Origin: an uncultured Prevotellaceae bacterium
Lineage (GTDB): Bacteria > Bacteroidota > Bacteroidia > Bacteroidales > Bacteroidaceae
DNA length: 26,604 nucleotides
Assembly: GCA_937915745.1 (NCBI GenBank)
Contig: CALGGJ010000082.1
Location: 1 to 26,604 of the forward strand
Direction: 5' to 3'
A program made the translations under genes and the position numbers. The first letter of the stretch is position 1. Each line of letters opens with the position of its first letter. Shown here one piece after another: positions 14,465-21,759 of the stretch. A model generated the notes under the pieces. It did not search any database. It was given only the letters and a program-made list of their open reading frames with translations, and was not told where the DNA came from.

Positions 14465-16615
14465 ATGATACGAAATCACTTTAGATGCACCGCTGTCTGC
14501 ATTGCGATAACCCTGCTCGCCTGCGTGAACTACTCGTGCAGCGAAGGCGAAGAAGAAGAAAGGGAGAACCTCCAACCAGAGAATTACGAAGTAACCTTCT
14601 CTGTCAGCAACGAAGGTACGGGCGAGGGCACCAGTGCTTCGCCGGCCGTGGTGCAGGCGGGCGACACGCTCGGCATGACCGTCCGGCAGACGAGCCGCTA
14701 CACCGATCCCGACGGGAGTGTGTTCACCTGCGAGCCGCAGGCCGTCATCAGGCTTTCCGCTTCGGGTGACACACTGTATGTGAAGGACTTCCAGACCCTG
14801 ACCAGCGTCAGGGAGAGCGATAGGGCTTCCTCCGAGACCGCGGAAGGCGAGAGGCAGACCAAAAGGACGCTGCAGACCTTCAGCGTAGGGGGCAAGGAGG
14901 TCGTCTTCGACCTGGCCTACGACGTCTTCCGTCACGTCAATTCCCAACAGAAAAGCATCGAGATGCCCTATATCAAGGTGAAACCCGCCCAGTACGGTGC
15001 GGCACGGGCGGAAGAGACCCGGGCTTCTGTGGCTGTCACGGGAATGAGGCTCACCCCGCATGCGCCGCAAACACGCGGTACAATTGTGGATTCGACAGCC
15101 TATGATGTGAATGTAGCGTTTAACTTGGAGATTGAAAGCGTCAACACTAAAGAAGCTCAAAATCAGACCTTATCGTTTGAAGTAGAGTTTTTGGCTGTGG
15201 TTGAATCAACAACTGATTATCCTGAACCGGAAATGCAGTTTAGCTATCAACTTCAGGTTTTGGGTGGAACCAACAGTACTGCTTCACCTTTTGTGCTCAA
15301 TTTAGGAGAAACCATGCATCTTCAGTGGGCAGAAAGTAGCCAATACAGCTATTTTTCGCTGCAAGATCGCACAAGTCAGGTAATCCAATATGAGCCAAAG
15401 GCAAATGTTACACTTTTTGCGCCTAAAGATACTTTGTGGGCAACCACCAAAGAAGAATTAGAGCAACTTGTTGCAGCTGATGCAGTAATGGCAGAGAGCG
15501 GAACTTCGCCACTGGTTACAACTGGGCAAAAGACATTTAGTGTCGCCGGTAAAGATATGACTTTTAACTGGAGCTATGATACTTATGCTGCCGTTAACGC
15601 TGAGGGAACAGATGTGGCTGTGCCATATTTGGAACTTAGCGAGCCGCAAGTTGTAAGTGTGCAGGCAACAGAATTGTCAAATGTAACTATCCCCGGCAAA
15701 CAAGCCAAAGTCTATGAAGTGGAAACGCGCTTCTCGCAAGAGCTCAAAAGTGTGAATACACCGGAAGAGCACAGCGAAACCATAGAATATGTTGTGAAAT
15801 ATATTGGCGTTATAGAGGTTAAGCTTGTAAAAGTTGTTTATCGCAAAGATTGGGAGTGGGTTGATTCACATGATAATATGATGTTAGCCTATTATCCCAT
15901 GGTACATCGTGATCGCATTTACTCTACCGGTGAAACCTTTACGGACACCTTTAGAGACGCAGGGCATCTAGCAGGTGGATATATACCTTTTGCAATTGGT
16001 GGAGAACCCGTGCAAGAGGTGTCTGATGGGGTTTTAGTACGTACTAAGTGGCCAACAAATTTAAATCAGGGAGATAGTATTCTTATCGTATCTTACAGCG
16101 CCAGTGTTCCGAATTTATCTAAGGTTTTTGATGTGTATGAGTATGAGGGAGATATTCCTGAAGCGCACTACACTACTCCGTCTCCTGGAGCATGGGATGA
16201 ATATAAGGTGGGTAAAACCTACCAAAATCTGGATATCTTACTTGATGGGGCAGAAGTGATTGGGGCGGATAGCGTTTCTACAAAGCCTAGCGGCTGGTAT
16301 GTCTATCGTCCAGATTGCCTTTATATGAGCTTTGTATGTATATATAATGACGAGTTTCGCCTATTACAGGGGGAAATGCATATATCTTTTTATGACCAAT
16401 TTTTGGTAATAGACGGACAAATGATAAACTTTCTGGAATATCGCGGACCGATGAACTTCAGCTACCATAAGGATTATATCACTATGCCAAATGGTGCTCC
16501 GGGGTTTGTATATACCACAGAGTTTAGGCGAAAATTCTTGGGAAAGAATTTTTACAGATGTCGTATAGACTCAATCTACCAACAACAGCCTAATCCGGAG
16601 AATTCTAAACCCTAG
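14465..16615 (+). CDS. Large surface-type lipoprotein with two diverged internal repeats
   Basis: I do not recognise a named family. From ATG 14465 the protein has 716 residues and begins with a lipoprotein signal peptide. LLAC (Cys20) is the more canonical lipobox, but Cys25 is followed by SEGEEEE, like the acidic export signal of surface lipoproteins in Bacteroidota. ATG 14375 would place 30 extra residues before the signal peptide. Residues ~41-255 and ~256-460 are two copies of one module: FSVGGKEVVF/FSVAGKDMTF, MPYIKVKPAQ/VPYLELSEPQ and IESVNTKEA/LKSVNTPEE align in order. The last ~255 residues are unique and aromatic-rich. Base composition changes sharply within the gene, from about 75% GC near 14670 to about 27% near 16410. 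A strong hairpin follows. Confidence 0.8.
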   Translation: MIRNHFRCTAVCIAITLLACVNYSCSEGEEEERENLQPENYEVTFSVSNEGTGEGTSASPAVVQAGDTLGMTVRQTSRYTDPDGSVFTCEPQAVIRLSASGDTLYVKDFQTLTSVRESDRASSETAEGERQTKRTLQTFSVGGKEVVFDLAYDVFRHVNSQQKSIEMPYIKVKPAQYGAARAEETRASVAVTGMRLTPHAPQTRGTIVDSTAYDVNVAFNLEIESVNTKEAQNQTLSFEVEFLAVVESTTDYPEPEMQFSYQLQVLGGTNSTASPFVLNLGETMHLQWAESSQYSYFSLQDRTSQVIQYEPKANVTLFAPKDTLWATTKEELEQLVAADAVMAESGTSPLVTTGQKTFSVAGKDMTFNWSYDTYAAVNAEGTDVAVPYLELSEPQVVSVQATELSNVTIPGKQAKVYEVETRFSQELKSVNTPEEHSETIEYVVKYIGVIEVKLVKVVYRKDWEWVDSHDNMMLAYYPMVHRDRIYSTGETFTDTFRDAGHLAGGYIPFAIGGEPVQEVSDGVLVRTKWPTNLNQGDSILIVSYSASVPNLSKVFDVYEYEGDIPEAHYTTPSPGAWDEYKVGKTYQNLDILLDGAEVIGADSVSTKPSGWYVYRPDCLYMSFVCIYNDEFRLLQGEMHISFYDQFLVIDGQMINFLEYRGPMNFSYHKDYITMPNGAPGFVYTTEFRRKFLGKNFYRCRIDSIYQQQPNPENSKP

Positions 16616-16630
16616 TTTCTTTGACAACAT

Positions 16631-16685
16631 AATCGAGTAGGAGGTAAACGCTAATCATAGGCGTTTATCTCCTACTCGATTTTAG
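16631..16685 (+). terminator. Long-stem terminator after the lipoprotein gene
   Basis: A 21-base arm (16631-16651) pairs with 16661-16681 with a single G-U exception around a 9-base loop. The stem is followed by a short TTTTAG run. It lies 15 bases after the stop codon. The AT pairs at the stem base would also supply a U-run on the other strand, so it may act in both directions. Confidence 0.8.
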
Positions 16686-16791
16686 ATGTTTAGCGATAAG
16701 TCAGCATTGACATCGGAGTACACTTATTTTGTTAAAACCACCCATTTACACACAAATATTGCCCTTAAATATAAAAAAAAAACAGAAAAAA

Positions 16792-16823
16792 CTTGCACAT
16801 AAAAAAAAAGTATAGTAATTTTG
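16792..16823 (+). promoter_or_regulatory. Promoter of the small secreted protein / sigma-factor operon
   Basis: CTTG at 16792-16795 and TAATTTTG at 16816-16823 (TAnnTTTG) are separated by 20 bases, the classic Bacteroidetes spacing. Transcription would start near 16830, about 20 bases before ATG 16851. No other TAnnTTTG box lies in the 95-base gap before the sigma gene. Confidence 0.7.
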
Positions 16824-16850
16824 TACCGAAAACTGAAAATAGGACTGCAT

Positions 16851-17186
16851 ATGATTAGAAGAATACTGATAACAATGGTGACAGCAATGCTCTTGAGTAC
16901 TGCCCCGGCAGTCATGGCACAAGACGTGCAGAAAAACTCCGTGGAGACGCAAAAACAAGTAACCCCGGAAACAGAATTGCAAGCCATTGCCATAACAGTC
17001 ACCGAATCAACACTGCATATAAAGAATGCCACATCAATGATACTTGAGGTATATAACCTCGCTGGAGTAAAGGTAATAACACAAAAAATTGACAGTGCAG
17101 ACAAAGCAGTCGAGCTTAACAGCCTCCCCAAAGGATGCTACATCATTAAAGTGGGAAAAACCGTCAGGAAAATTTACCTAAACTGA
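16851..17186 (+). CDS. Mini secreted protein with a T9SS type A-like C-terminal sorting domain
   Basis: From ATG 16851 the product has 111 residues: a Sec signal peptide (MIRRILITMVTAMLLSTAP, cleavage expected after MAQ), a short linker, and from about residue 45 a beta-rich domain with LEVYNLAGVKVITQKI, LNSLPKGCYIIKVG and a basic end RKIYLN. This is the pattern of the C-terminal domain that marks cargo for the type IX secretion system (or a related surface domain). No cargo domain is present. The upstream ATG 16821 lies inside the promoter box and is rejected. The ECF sigma gene follows after 95 bases without a visible terminator, so this may be the first gene of that operon. Confidence 0.72.
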   Translation: MIRRILITMVTAMLLSTAPAVMAQDVQKNSVETQKQVTPETELQAIAITVTESTLHIKNATSMILEVYNLAGVKVITQKIDSADKAVELNSLPKGCYIIKVGKTVRKIYLN

Positions 17187-17281
17187 CCCATAACTAGAAC
17201 CTCCATCATAAACACGTGCCGGGCCAAACTGCAGGTCGAAACACAAAACGAAGTCACGAATGTTCCTGATGCACCTCAGCG

Positions 17282-17827
17282 ATGAACAAATACAACGAAG
17301 AAGAAGTATTAAAACGTCTGCAAGAGCCAAGAACCCAGAGCAGGGCATTTGAGGAAATTGTCAACCACTATAGCCAACCATTATATTGGCAAATAAGGCG
17401 CTTGGTAATCGACCACGACGATTCCGACGATGTGCTTCAAAATACATTCATAAAAGCCTGGACAAATATCAGTACATTCAGAGGAGATTCAAAACTCTCA
17501 ACATGGCTCTATAAAATAGCTTACAATGAAAGCTTAACGTTCCTCAACCATAAACGAGAGCAAATGTCACTAGACGAAATCGGATCAATGGTGGCAGAAA
17601 CACTCGAAAGCGATCCTTATTTTGATGGCGACGAAACACAGACTATGCTTCAAGAAGCAATCGGAACACTACCCGACAAGCAAAAAGCCGTGTTCAACAT
17701 GAAATACTTCGACGACATGAAATACGAAGACATGTCATCAATCACAGGGACAAGCGTAGGAGCACTGAAAGCATCATACCACCTAGCGGTAAAAAAAATT
17801 GAAGACTATTTCAACAAGCACGATTAA
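17282..17827 (+). CDS. ECF-family RNA polymerase sigma factor
   Basis: The 181-residue protein has sigma region 2 (YWQIRRLVIDHDDSDDVLQ and NTFIKAWTNISTFRGDSKLS, about residues 30-95) and region 4 (LPDKQKAVFNMKYFDDMKYE, then ITGTSVGALKASYHLAVKKI, about 120-175), with no regions 1 or 3, as in extracytoplasmic-function sigma factors. It would direct RNA polymerase to a small envelope-related regulon. ATG 17282 is the first in-frame start. The next gene, 47 bases downstream, encodes a one-TM protein that probably holds it at the membrane. Confidence 0.93.
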   Translation: MNKYNEEEVLKRLQEPRTQSRAFEEIVNHYSQPLYWQIRRLVIDHDDSDDVLQNTFIKAWTNISTFRGDSKLSTWLYKIAYNESLTFLNHKREQMSLDEIGSMVAETLESDPYFDGDETQTMLQEAIGTLPDKQKAVFNMKYFDDMKYEDMSSITGTSVGALKASYHLAVKKIEDYFNKHD

Positions 17828-17874
17828 ACCTTTTCCAACATATCAAGTCTAAAAAGTAACAAAACAGTAAAGAC

Positions 17875-18261
17875 ATGATCACAGGAGAAAAAGACATCAT
17901 CAACAGATGCGGGAAACAAAACCCATTCTGCGTTCCGGAAGGCTATTTCGAAAACCTCACAGGGCGCATAATGGCAAATATTCCTGCTGAAGAAGCCAAA
18001 GTCATAAGCATCGCTCCAACTAAGAAATTTAGCTGGAAAGGATGGACAAGTCTCGCTGCTGCATGCATCGCAGGAGCGGTCGTCTGTGTAAATGTGTACA
18101 ACAACAAGACGCCTAGCATAGACTCGTCTAAACTCATGAGTAATGTAACGACTTATGTCAACGATGAAGCATACGACGAAGCATACCAGCAGGAAGTTCT
18201 GAACTATGCAATGGTTGACTATAACGATGTGTACAACTATATGGCCGGTAACTCATATTAA
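17875..18261 (+). CDS. Single-pass membrane protein, putative anti-sigma factor
   Basis: This 128-residue protein starts with a cytoplasmic segment containing NPFCVPEGYFENLTGRIMANI, a motif I know from small proteins encoded after ECF sigma genes in Bacteroidota. One membrane helix follows (WTSLAAACIAGAVVCVNVY, about residues 59-77), then a ~50-residue acidic, tyrosine-rich tail outside. The zinc-type HxxxCxxC anti-sigma motif is absent, so it would be a non-ZAS type. The anti-sigma role is inferred from position and topology. It is 15 bases from the next gene. Confidence 0.65.
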   Translation: MITGEKDIINRCGKQNPFCVPEGYFENLTGRIMANIPAEEAKVISIAPTKKFSWKGWTSLAAACIAGAVVCVNVYNNKTPSIDSSKLMSNVTTYVNDEAYDEAYQQEVLNYAMVDYNDVYNYMAGNSY

Positions 18262-18276
18262 AGGGGAACAACAGGT

Positions 18277-18864
18277 ATGAAACGAATCTATTTCATATTA
18301 GTATGTCTCAGTTGCACTGTAACAACATTTGCTCAATGGGGGAATAACCAAAAACAAGGACAAAACCAACAGCAAACAGAGCATCGGAATCAGTGGCAAC
18401 AACAAGGACAGCGACAATTCTCACCCGAACTATTCAACAAACAACTGGAACAATTCGTAAAGGATAACGCTGGACTAAGTACCACTGAATGCCAAAAGCT
18501 TTTTCCCCTCATGCACGAAATGCTAAACAAACAACGAGAAATTAACGGAAAGATTCAATACACGATATCACAAGGTTTTGGTGACAAAGATGAGAAAGAA
18601 TACGAAGACATCATTAACAAAGTCACAAACTTTGAAGTAGAAAGCAAAAAAATTGAACAGACATACTATAAAAGATTTCATACTATCCTGTCGTGGAAAA
18701 AAATTTATAGAGTACGATTTGCTCTGTCACAATGGAATATGGAAGTACTAAAGATATTCAATCCACGGCAACAGCAAAGCTGGCTTGGACAAAGACAGAT
18801 AAGTGTACCAAACCGCAAAGAAGTGCAGTCTCCGTCTTTGAAGCAAAATAAGTCAAGTGAATAA
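18277..18864 (+). CDS. Spy/CpxP-like periplasmic protein
   Basis: The 195-residue product has a signal peptide (MKRIYFILVCLSCTVTTFAQ) followed by a glutamine-rich low-complexity segment to about residue 47. A helical, charged body follows with LSTTECQKLFPLMHEMLNKQ and YYKRFHTILSWKKIYRVRFA, which recalls the helical hairpins of Spy/CpxP-type chaperones and sensors (an LTxxQ-like motif). Such genes commonly follow a sigma and anti-sigma pair in Bacteroidota and may report envelope stress. The C-terminal tail is basic and disordered. The family call is by pattern only. Confidence 0.6.
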   Translation: MKRIYFILVCLSCTVTTFAQWGNNQKQGQNQQQTEHRNQWQQQGQRQFSPELFNKQLEQFVKDNAGLSTTECQKLFPLMHEMLNKQREINGKIQYTISQGFGDKDEKEYEDIINKVTNFEVESKKIEQTYYKRFHTILSWKKIYRVRFALSQWNMEVLKIFNPRQQQSWLGQRQISVPNRKEVQSPSLKQNKSSE

Positions 18865-19050
18865 ACTATAGGGCTCATAATGTATGGTCTAATTGAATAC
18901 ACAAAACATATTTAATATAAACGACGGACTTATAAACTATATGTAAATACATAATAAACAAAATTGACTTGAATATTATAGAATATAATCAAACATAACA
19001 GAACATTAATAAGTAGTAAACTTTTTTATAATTGTTGTTTTTTTGGGTGG

Positions 19051-19080
19051 ACGTACATGTGAATGTGCGTTCATTTTTTT
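19051..19080 (+). terminator. Rho-independent terminator
   Basis: ACGTACAT (19051-19058) pairs with ATGTGCGT (19063-19070), with one G-U pair, around a GTGA tetraloop, followed by TCATTTTTTT. It probably ends the sigma-factor operon 190 bases after the last stop codon. Positions 18865-19050 are very AT-rich and show no gene. Confidence 0.72.
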
Positions 19081-19107
19081 ACTACGTATTTTATGAATCC
19101 ACTTTAA

Positions 19108-19615
19108 ATAAATCTGATAGTCAGGCTCAGCGGATAGTCCGAGCAGCTTTACCGCCAGTAGGCACTGGACTTCTTGTCAGAGGATGCCTCGAAGACGGGC
19201 TGCCGCTCGGATGACGCGACGCCGGGGCAGTGCCTGCTCGACCTTGGCTGCGTCACCAGCAACATCCTTGCCATGAGTAGCGAGGGAGAGGTTTCGATGC
19301 TTCATCGTGTGTTCCATGAACAGTATGACGCGGACAATGAGGGCAACATCGCCACGAAGGTAAAGTACAGATAGTGGAAGATTACAGTATAGAACTCCAA
19401 GGGAAAGAAGTCATACAGATACCTTGACACCGAGCCTATCGAACGCTCACAGAACCGACGGAGGGTGGAAACCATCCCATGGGAGGAGCGGAAGAAGCGC
19501 AAGCACCCGGCTTTGCCGCCCGGCTCGTCCAAGAACGTCGAGGCGAACATATTCCAGTACTGCTTCCTGTAGGGAGTGACGCCAAATAGTCAGATTCGGG
19601 TGGACACAAGTGAAA
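19108..19615 (+). pseudogene. GC-rich gene remnant with only TAG interruptions
   Basis: One frame runs from 19108 (after a TAA) into the end of the LytTR gene. It is broken by TAG at 19135, 19159, 19372, 19390 and 19570, with no TAA, TGA or frameshift. Codons in this frame are strongly G/C at the third position (e.g. 19441-19500 is 37/60 GC), unlike the AT-rich surroundings, so this was a real coding frame. It contains seven CAG codons and no CAA. Segments such as SYRYLDTEPIE, VETIPWEERKKRKHPALPPG and SSKNVEANIFQYCFL look like protein, but I cannot name the family. Both ends are missing. It looks like a decayed fragment of a transferred element; TAG-as-Gln recoding is the bolder reading. Confidence 0.55.
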
Positions 19616-20416
19616 TCAGAGTAATGATGATAATCCATCATAGAACTTTTTACTTACCGGGATGTGTGTTTTTTCCTTTGAGTCCAGTTCTGCAATTATA
19701 TAACCTTCCTTCTCTCTCCTTAACGATTTGACATGCAACTTATTGATGTAGTATGATCGATGGCATCTTAAAAATCCATTTGCATTACAAATATCTTCAA
19801 TATTCTTCATTGAATTCCGTAATACGTATGAACGCTCCTTATCCTTCTCTAAATAAAAAATATGCACATAATTTTCTTCAGCCATAATATATAACACATT
19901 GGATGCTAAGACTAAAAGCTTTAGGTTACCTCGTTCGTCACAGAAACGCACTTTAGAATCATCGTTAGTTTCAAGATATTGACTGGAGCTGTTGAATTTT
20001 AATGACAGACCGATTATTACGTATGGAAGTATAAGAATTAATGTAAGCCAGTAAAATGAATGGCCCAACACTTCAAGGTATGGCATAGTATGCTGTAACA
20101 TGAGCCACATATATAGTGTCATAAAATGAGACATAATAAAGACTTCTATACAACACCAGAAAATGTACCATCCGTAAGAAAGACTCATATAACCACGTAA
20201 TCCATAAAATGAGAGACGTGTTATCAATAAAACTACCAATAGGATACATGTTATTATAGTGAGATTAAATGCATATAAATCACGATTCATATTAAGGAAA
20301 TCATCTAAATCGAACGGGCGATAAACAAGTACGAAAACCATAAAAGAGAATGGAATCATAAGAATATGCAGTAATTGCACATTGAACCTGTAGAACAAAT
20401 CTGGAATTTTTGTCAT
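19616..20416 (-). CDS. Membrane-anchored LytTR-family transcriptional regulator
   Basis: The 266-residue protein has four hydrophobic segments in its first ~140 residues (e.g. LLHILMIPFSFMVFVLVY and LTLILILPYVIIGL). A C-terminal LytTR DNA-binding domain follows (about 165-262), with LYIMAEENYVHIFY, SYVLRNSMKNIEDI and FLRCHRSYYINKLHVKSLRR. There is no receiver domain, so it probably senses a membrane or envelope signal directly, or pairs with another membrane protein. Its promoter region contains three TTCGTCAC-type sites, suggesting autoregulation. The 3' end abuts the GC-rich remnant. The divergent neighbour is the AMP-binding-like gene. Confidence 0.88.
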   Translation of the reverse strand: MTKIPDLFYRFNVQLLHILMIPFSFMVFVLVYRPFDLDDFLNMNRDLYAFNLTIITCILLVVLLITRLSFYGLRGYMSLSYGWYIFWCCIEVFIMSHFMTLYMWLMLQHTMPYLEVLGHSFYWLTLILILPYVIIGLSLKFNSSSQYLETNDDSKVRFCDERGNLKLLVLASNVLYIMAEENYVHIFYLEKDKERSYVLRNSMKNIEDICNANGFLRCHRSYYINKLHVKSLRREKEGYIIAELDSKEKTHIPVSKKFYDGLSSLL

Positions 20417-20435
20417 ATTTTATCCCTATTTTATG

Positions 20436-20509
20436 TGTGACGAATTTTACACTATCTCTATTTCGTCACAAATATAGTGATTTTATCCCTAATAAATGTT
20501 TTTCGTCAC
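20436..20509. promoter_or_regulatory. Operator cluster: TTCGTCAC repeats over the LytTR promoter
   Basis: GTGACGAA at 20437-20444 and TTCGTCAC at 20462-20469 form an inverted pair (9-base arms including the flanking T/A). A second TTCGTCAC lies at 20502-20509, exactly 40 bases from the first. A nested inverted pair, CACTAT 20450-20455 and ATAGTG 20474-20479, and two TTATCCCTA copies add to the pattern. On the minus strand TATATTTG (20469-20476) fits a -7 box overlapping the middle site, so binding there could block transcription of the LytTR gene. The binding protein is inferred to be the LytTR regulator. Confidence 0.6.
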
Positions 20510-20534
20510 TTTTTTTTATAAACTATCACAGAGT

Positions 20535-20566
20535 TTTGCGAGATACACATATTATTTGTTACTTTG
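20535..20566 (+). promoter_or_regulatory. Promoter of the AMP-binding-like gene
   Basis: TTTG (20535-20538) and TTACTTTG (20559-20566) are spaced by 20 bases. The -7 box departs from TAnnTTTG at its second base. The leader would be about 160 bases. Its second half (20649-20711) is built of repeated GGATTAAG-like words. Confidence 0.6.
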
Positions 20567-20648
20567 CGCTCAAAATAATAAGCATTATTAAGTGTCATGG
20601 CTTAACACATAAAATCAATCACCGCACAAGTGATAAGAAGTAAATATT

Positions 20649-20711
20649 AGGATTGAAGATTAAGTAGTAAGTAAGGATTAAGGAATTGAGAATTAATTAA
20701 GGATTAAGGAT
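20649..20711 (+). repeat. Degenerate GATTAAG-rich leader repeat
   Basis: AGGATTGAAG, GATTAAGTAG, AAGGATTAAGGA, GAATTGAGAATTAATT and again AAGGATTAAGGA follow each other in the untranslated leader. The stretch is purine-rich and nearly free of C. It looks like slipped-strand simple sequence; no hairpin is apparent. Confidence 0.6.
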
Positions 20712-20733
20712 AATAGAATAAGATAAATGACAT

Positions 20734-21639
20734 ATGAAACGCATAAAGCCAACCAACGATTTCAATGCTAACGAGGTTGCATTGACCAATTATAGTACAG
20801 GGGATACTATGACCTATGCTCAGCTTGCCATAAGCATATCTCATATTCACCAGATATTATACAATAATGGTGTAAAGAAAGGCGAGCATATTTTGTTGTC
20901 CAACAACGGCACTCCAACCTGGGTTGCTCATCTGGCCGGAGTTGTCACTTATGGTGCTGTAGCAGTAATTGTTCCATCCAAGCTGAGTAACTACGAACTT
21001 TCTGACATAAAGGAAAGAGAAAATATCATTGACCTGGATTTATCTGGTAGTGGCAGGCTACATACATCTCACGAGGATATAGACATTGACATCTTCAAGT
21101 TTACATTAAACGATGACATTATCGTAGATTACTCGTATAATGATTTTGGATTTTTATCGCCAACCCGTACAAAGGTCTATGAGTTCATGAAACTGGCAGA
21201 AGATATAAAGCGTCGTTATATGAAGATTCGTCATTCTCGTATGCCATCAATGCTTTTGGCCAACCGTGATTGTATGAACGCAAAAGACATTCTTGCATCG
21301 TTATCCATAGGTTCTCACATTACATTGGCAGGCATGAACCCTACCTCTGGCACTCTGCTGCAATGTCTGAAAAAATGTCGTCCACACTTTGTATATCTCG
21401 ACACAAAGACTGCTGAAAACATGATTCGTGAACGAATATTCCCTATTATTAAAGATCCTGACAAGAAGTCTTATATGAGCAGTTCTCATGCTCGTCGCAC
21501 AATGTTGAAACAAGTGCGTAAACGCATGATGTTTGCATTGGGTGGGTGTATAACGATTGTCAGTGTCACCGGAGGACGGTTCAGTCCTGAAGTGGAGCAA
21601 TTTCTGCAAAAGATTGAGTTTCCCTACATGTTTATGTGA
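20734..21639 (+). CDS. Truncated AMP-binding (acyl-CoA synthetase-like) protein without ATP loop
   Basis: Residues 1-85 match the start of adenylate-forming enzymes (MTYAQLAISISHIHQIL, GVKKGEHILLSNNGTP, AGVVTYGAVAVIVPSKLS). Residues about 190-300 match the middle of long-chain acyl-CoA synthetases (IGSHITLAGMNPTSGTLLQ, CRPHFVYLDTKTAENMIRERIF and the VTGGRFSPEVEQFLQKIEFPY block). The expected TSGTTGxPKG loop is not present in between. The chain stops at 301 residues, exactly where GYGMTE and the C-terminal domain should follow (full length is about 550-600). It therefore should not make acyl-adenylate. The frame is clean, with a good promoter, so it may be expressed. It lies divergent from the LytTR gene and convergent with plsC. 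Confidence 0.72.
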   Translation: MKRIKPTNDFNANEVALTNYSTGDTMTYAQLAISISHIHQILYNNGVKKGEHILLSNNGTPTWVAHLAGVVTYGAVAVIVPSKLSNYELSDIKERENIIDLDLSGSGRLHTSHEDIDIDIFKFTLNDDIIVDYSYNDFGFLSPTRTKVYEFMKLAEDIKRRYMKIRHSRMPSMLLANRDCMNAKDILASLSIGSHITLAGMNPTSGTLLQCLKKCRPHFVYLDTKTAENMIRERIFPIIKDPDKKSYMSSSHARRTMLKQVRKRMMFALGGCITIVSVTGGRFSPEVEQFLQKIEFPYMFM

Positions 21640-21705
21640 CGTATCTCATATCATGAATGGGAGGTTGATGTGCTATGCAAAAGTTGCAATCAGATAAAGC
21701 TGAAT

Positions 21706-21733
21706 GAATACCTGTGTGTATTCCGTCGTTTTT
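21706..21733. terminator. Possible terminator between convergent genes
   Basis: GAATAC (21706-21711) pairs with GTATTC (21718-21723) around a six-base loop and is followed by CGTCGTTTTTA on the plus strand. It lies in the 120-base gap between two converging genes. The stem is short, so this is tentative. Confidence 0.4.
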
Positions 21734-21759
21734 ACTTAACCATGTTTTTGGTGTGTTCC

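Noticed and set aside
14429..15160. 243-residue antisense frame in the lipoprotein gene
   Set aside because: It exists because the GC-rich part has few stops on the other strand; it has no start context or family match.
16821..16850. Upstream ATG for the mini secreted protein
   Set aside because: It overlaps the -7 box and would lie before the predicted transcription start.
19302..19641. Minus-strand frames over the GC-rich remnant
   Set aside because: Third-position G/C bias is on the plus frame, so the minus frames are shadows.
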